This document shows, piece after piece, positions 62,694 to 64,000 of a stretch of 64,000 nt of DNA; position 1 is the first letter of the stretch; the number at the start of each line of letters is the position of its first letter. The notes under the pieces are model-generated. The model saw only the letters and a program-made list of their open reading frames with translations, made no database searches and was not told the origin of the DNA. Position numbers and translations under genes: made by a program. Origin of the DNA: Stomatohabitans albus (GTDB taxonomy: Bacteria; Actinomycetota; Nitriliruptoria; Euzebyales; Euzebyaceae); NCBI RefSeq assembly GCF_036336025.1, contig NZ_JAYKKE010000004.1:1-64000 (forward strand), in the 5' to 3' direction.

Positions 62694-63518
62694 TTACCAG
62701 GTGCCAGAGAATACTGAAACGGCCGGCCCGGTCATCATGAGTGGAGCATTGTCCTTGGGCCAGTCGATATGAATCTGTCCACCTGGCAAATACACCGTTA
62801 CCGCCCGTTCGGTGAGGCCGTGGGCGATAGCAGCAACCGCCATAGCCGACGACCCAGTACCACTAGCGAGGGTTTCACCAACCCCGCGTTCATGAATACG
62901 CCCCACGACGGTCGTGGAGGTTGTGGAAGCGATGACTTCGACATTGGTACCGTCTGGAAAGTCAGGGTGATGTTCGATAAATGGTCCAATACGGTTCAAG
63001 GGGTAGTCCAGGACACAGTCAGCACCAACGCGCCCCATCACAACTACCGCATGGGGGTTTCCCATTGAAAGGGTCGTGAGTGGAATAATGGCGCCATCTG
63101 GCATCGCGATCTTGTGGTTGCGGCTAAAGAGTTCGGGGATACCCATGTTGACCGTGGCCGCTGAAAAGGCACCCGTTTCATCACGGTGAATCGTGACGTG
63201 CTTCATGCCTGCGCGAGTATCGACGTTGACGGTTGTGGCATCAGGATGTGCTTGGGCATACCACATCGCAACGGTACGCACCCCGTTGCCACACATTTCA
63301 GCAATTGACCCATCAGCATTGCGATAATCCATAAAGACCGCACCCGTTTCAGTCGTCGGTGCGCCGATACGGATCACCCCGTCAGCTCCAATCCCAACGT
63401 GCCGATCACACATTGCCTTGGTGAGGTCTTCGGTGAGGGTCAACTGGTCATCGGTATCGGGAAGCAACACAAAGTCGTTGCCACAGCCGTGAGCTTTGAT
63501 GAAGTGCAACGGTGCCAT
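62694..63518 (-). CDS. dapF: Diaminopimelate epimerase with atypical active site
   Basis: It epimerises LL- to meso-diaminopimelate for wall and lysine synthesis. 274 aa, with the pseudo-symmetric two-domain fold. The first catalytic Cys is present (AEMCGNG, Cys76). The second motif, normally GETLACGTG, reads GETLASGTG, so the second Cys is Ser219 (codon AGT). The N-terminus FIKAHGCGNDF is normal. In studied enzymes both Cys are needed for full activity, so this copy may be slow, altered or helped by another enzyme. It overlaps miaA by one base. Confidence 0.92.
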   Translation of the reverse strand: MAPLHFIKAHGCGNDFVLLPDTDDQLTLTEDLTKAMCDRHVGIGADGVIRIGAPTTETGAVFMDYRNADGSIAEMCGNGVRTVAMWYAQAHPDATTVNVDTRAGMKHVTIHRDETGAFSAATVNMGIPELFSRNHKIAMPDGAIIPLTTLSMGNPHAVVVMGRVGADCVLDYPLNRIGPFIEHHPDFPDGTNVEVIASTTSTTVVGRIHERGVGETLASGTGSSAMAVAAIAHGLTERAVTVYLPGGQIHIDWPKDNAPLMMTGPAVSVFSGTW

Positions 63519-64000
63519 TATGGTCCTTTATCGTATAGGGATGGTGGGTTGGTGAATGCGGTAATCAGTTGTTCGGTGAGGTCTTGGCCACTCCCCCATG
63601 TAATACGGGGGTCCTTTGCAAACCAGCGTTGTTGCCGTGCGGCATATTGACGGGTTCGGTTGATTGTTTGGGTTTTGGCCTCCCCAAGGGACCATTCCCC
63701 ACGAATTGCAGCCATCATTTCTTTATAGCCATGTGCTTGAGCTGCTGTTCTACTCAAATCAGCCTCCAAGAGGCGGGTGCATTCATCTAGCCACCCTGCG
63801 GCAAGCATCATGTCGGTTCGCTCGGCAATCCGCTCCCGTAGTTCTTCACGGTCACGGTGTAACCCAAAGCATTGCATGCCAGGGAATACCGTTTGATAGC
63901 TATCCCAGTCGGTGGCAAATGCGCTAAAGGGCCTTCCTGTGAGCTCAATCACTTCTAACGCTCTGGTCGTACGCCGCGCATTATCGGGTTCAATTTTGGC
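63518..64000 (-). CDS. miaA: tRNA dimethylallyltransferase, 3' part only (runs off the window)
   Basis: The last 160 residues of MiaA, which prenylates A37 of tRNAs reading UNN codons. The visible part starts AKIEPDNARRTTRALEVIELTG, a conserved MiaA core, and includes FGLHRDREELRERIAER and AAQAHGYKEM. The C-terminal helices NRTRQYAARQQRWF are typical. The 5' end lies beyond base 64000. It overlaps dapF by one base, as an operon. Confidence 0.93.
   Translation of the reverse strand, partial: AKIEPDNARRTTRALEVIELTGRPFSAFATDWDSYQTVFPGMQCFGLHRDREELRERIAERTDMMLAAGWLDECTRLLEADLSRTAAQAHGYKEMMAAIRGEWSLGEAKTQTINRTRQYAARQQRWFAKDPRITWGSGQDLTEQLITAFTNPPSLYDKGP

Overview
The window looks like the chromosome of an actinobacterium (Actinomycetota) of intermediate G+C content. 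Nothing in it suggests a plasmid, phage or insertion sequence. The lineage call rests on gene order and on control sites. An NrdR gene, a LysM protein and lexA lie together with actinobacterial-type SOS boxes (CGAAC-N4-GTTC). HflX, DapF and MiaA genes follow on one strand. A DUF1844 gene precedes rpmI-rplT-rRNA methyltransferase-pheS-pheT. The arginine genes run argC-J-B-D-R-G-H. Several genes appear leaderless (TANNNT box, 7 nt, ATG). A deep branch of the phylum is possible but cannot be tested from sequence alone.

Layout. 1-5.5 kb: a class A penicillin-binding protein with a PASTA tail, a Pro-rich membrane-anchored protein, and a PolX-like protein whose polymerase active site is destroyed. 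5.6-13 kb: the arginine operon (minus strand, no argF) with an ARG box at argC. 13.2-22.4 kb: a YkvI-like carrier, alanine racemase, alanine dehydrogenase, pheST and a CycA-like permease. 22.5-25 kb: TrmH-type methyltransferase, rplT, rpmI, DUF1844 and a HemG-like flavodoxin; infC is missing from its usual place and a terminator-like hairpin precedes rpmI. 25-33 kb: prepilin peptidase, ProA-like enzyme, GyrB/ParE, and dapC-dapD-dapE. 33-41.5 kb: two sigma factors (group 2 and WhiG/FliA type), a J-domain protein, phosphoglycerate mutase, citrate synthase, a secreted cell-wall-binding-repeat/RlpA protein, an LPXTG surface protein and a DnaQ-like exonuclease. 41.5-44.9 kb: two tRNAs, two unrecognised membrane proteins and dtd. 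44.9-50.7 kb: cydABDC (cytochrome bd and its assembly exporter). 51-57.4 kb: B12-dependent ribonucleotide reductase nrdJ, divergent nrdR with paired NrdR boxes and a row of DnaA boxes, then a ChiZ-like gene, lexA and hflX. 57.5-62.6 kb: a corrinoid (or related cofactor) uptake island with a clear cobalamin riboswitch. 62.7-64 kb: dapF and the 3' part of miaA.

How the genes fit together. Most of the window is housekeeping: wall precursors and wall assembly (PBP, alr, dapC/D/E/F, RlpA-type protein), arginine, phenylalanyl-tRNA, ribosomal proteins, bd-type respiration and dNTP supply. The most notable part is the B12 story. The reductase NrdJ depends on adenosylcobalamin. About 4 kb away, a cobalamin riboswitch controls a chelatase-like/[2Fe-2S] ferredoxin fusion protein followed by a binding protein, permease and ATPase. 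A second, duplicated binding protein lies upstream of the riboswitch. This island sits inside the usually compact hflX-dapF-miaA block. It is the best candidate here for a little-described system. Other oddities are a DapF with its second catalytic Cys replaced by Ser, the inactive PolX polymerase site, and the absence of infC and argF from their usual clusters.
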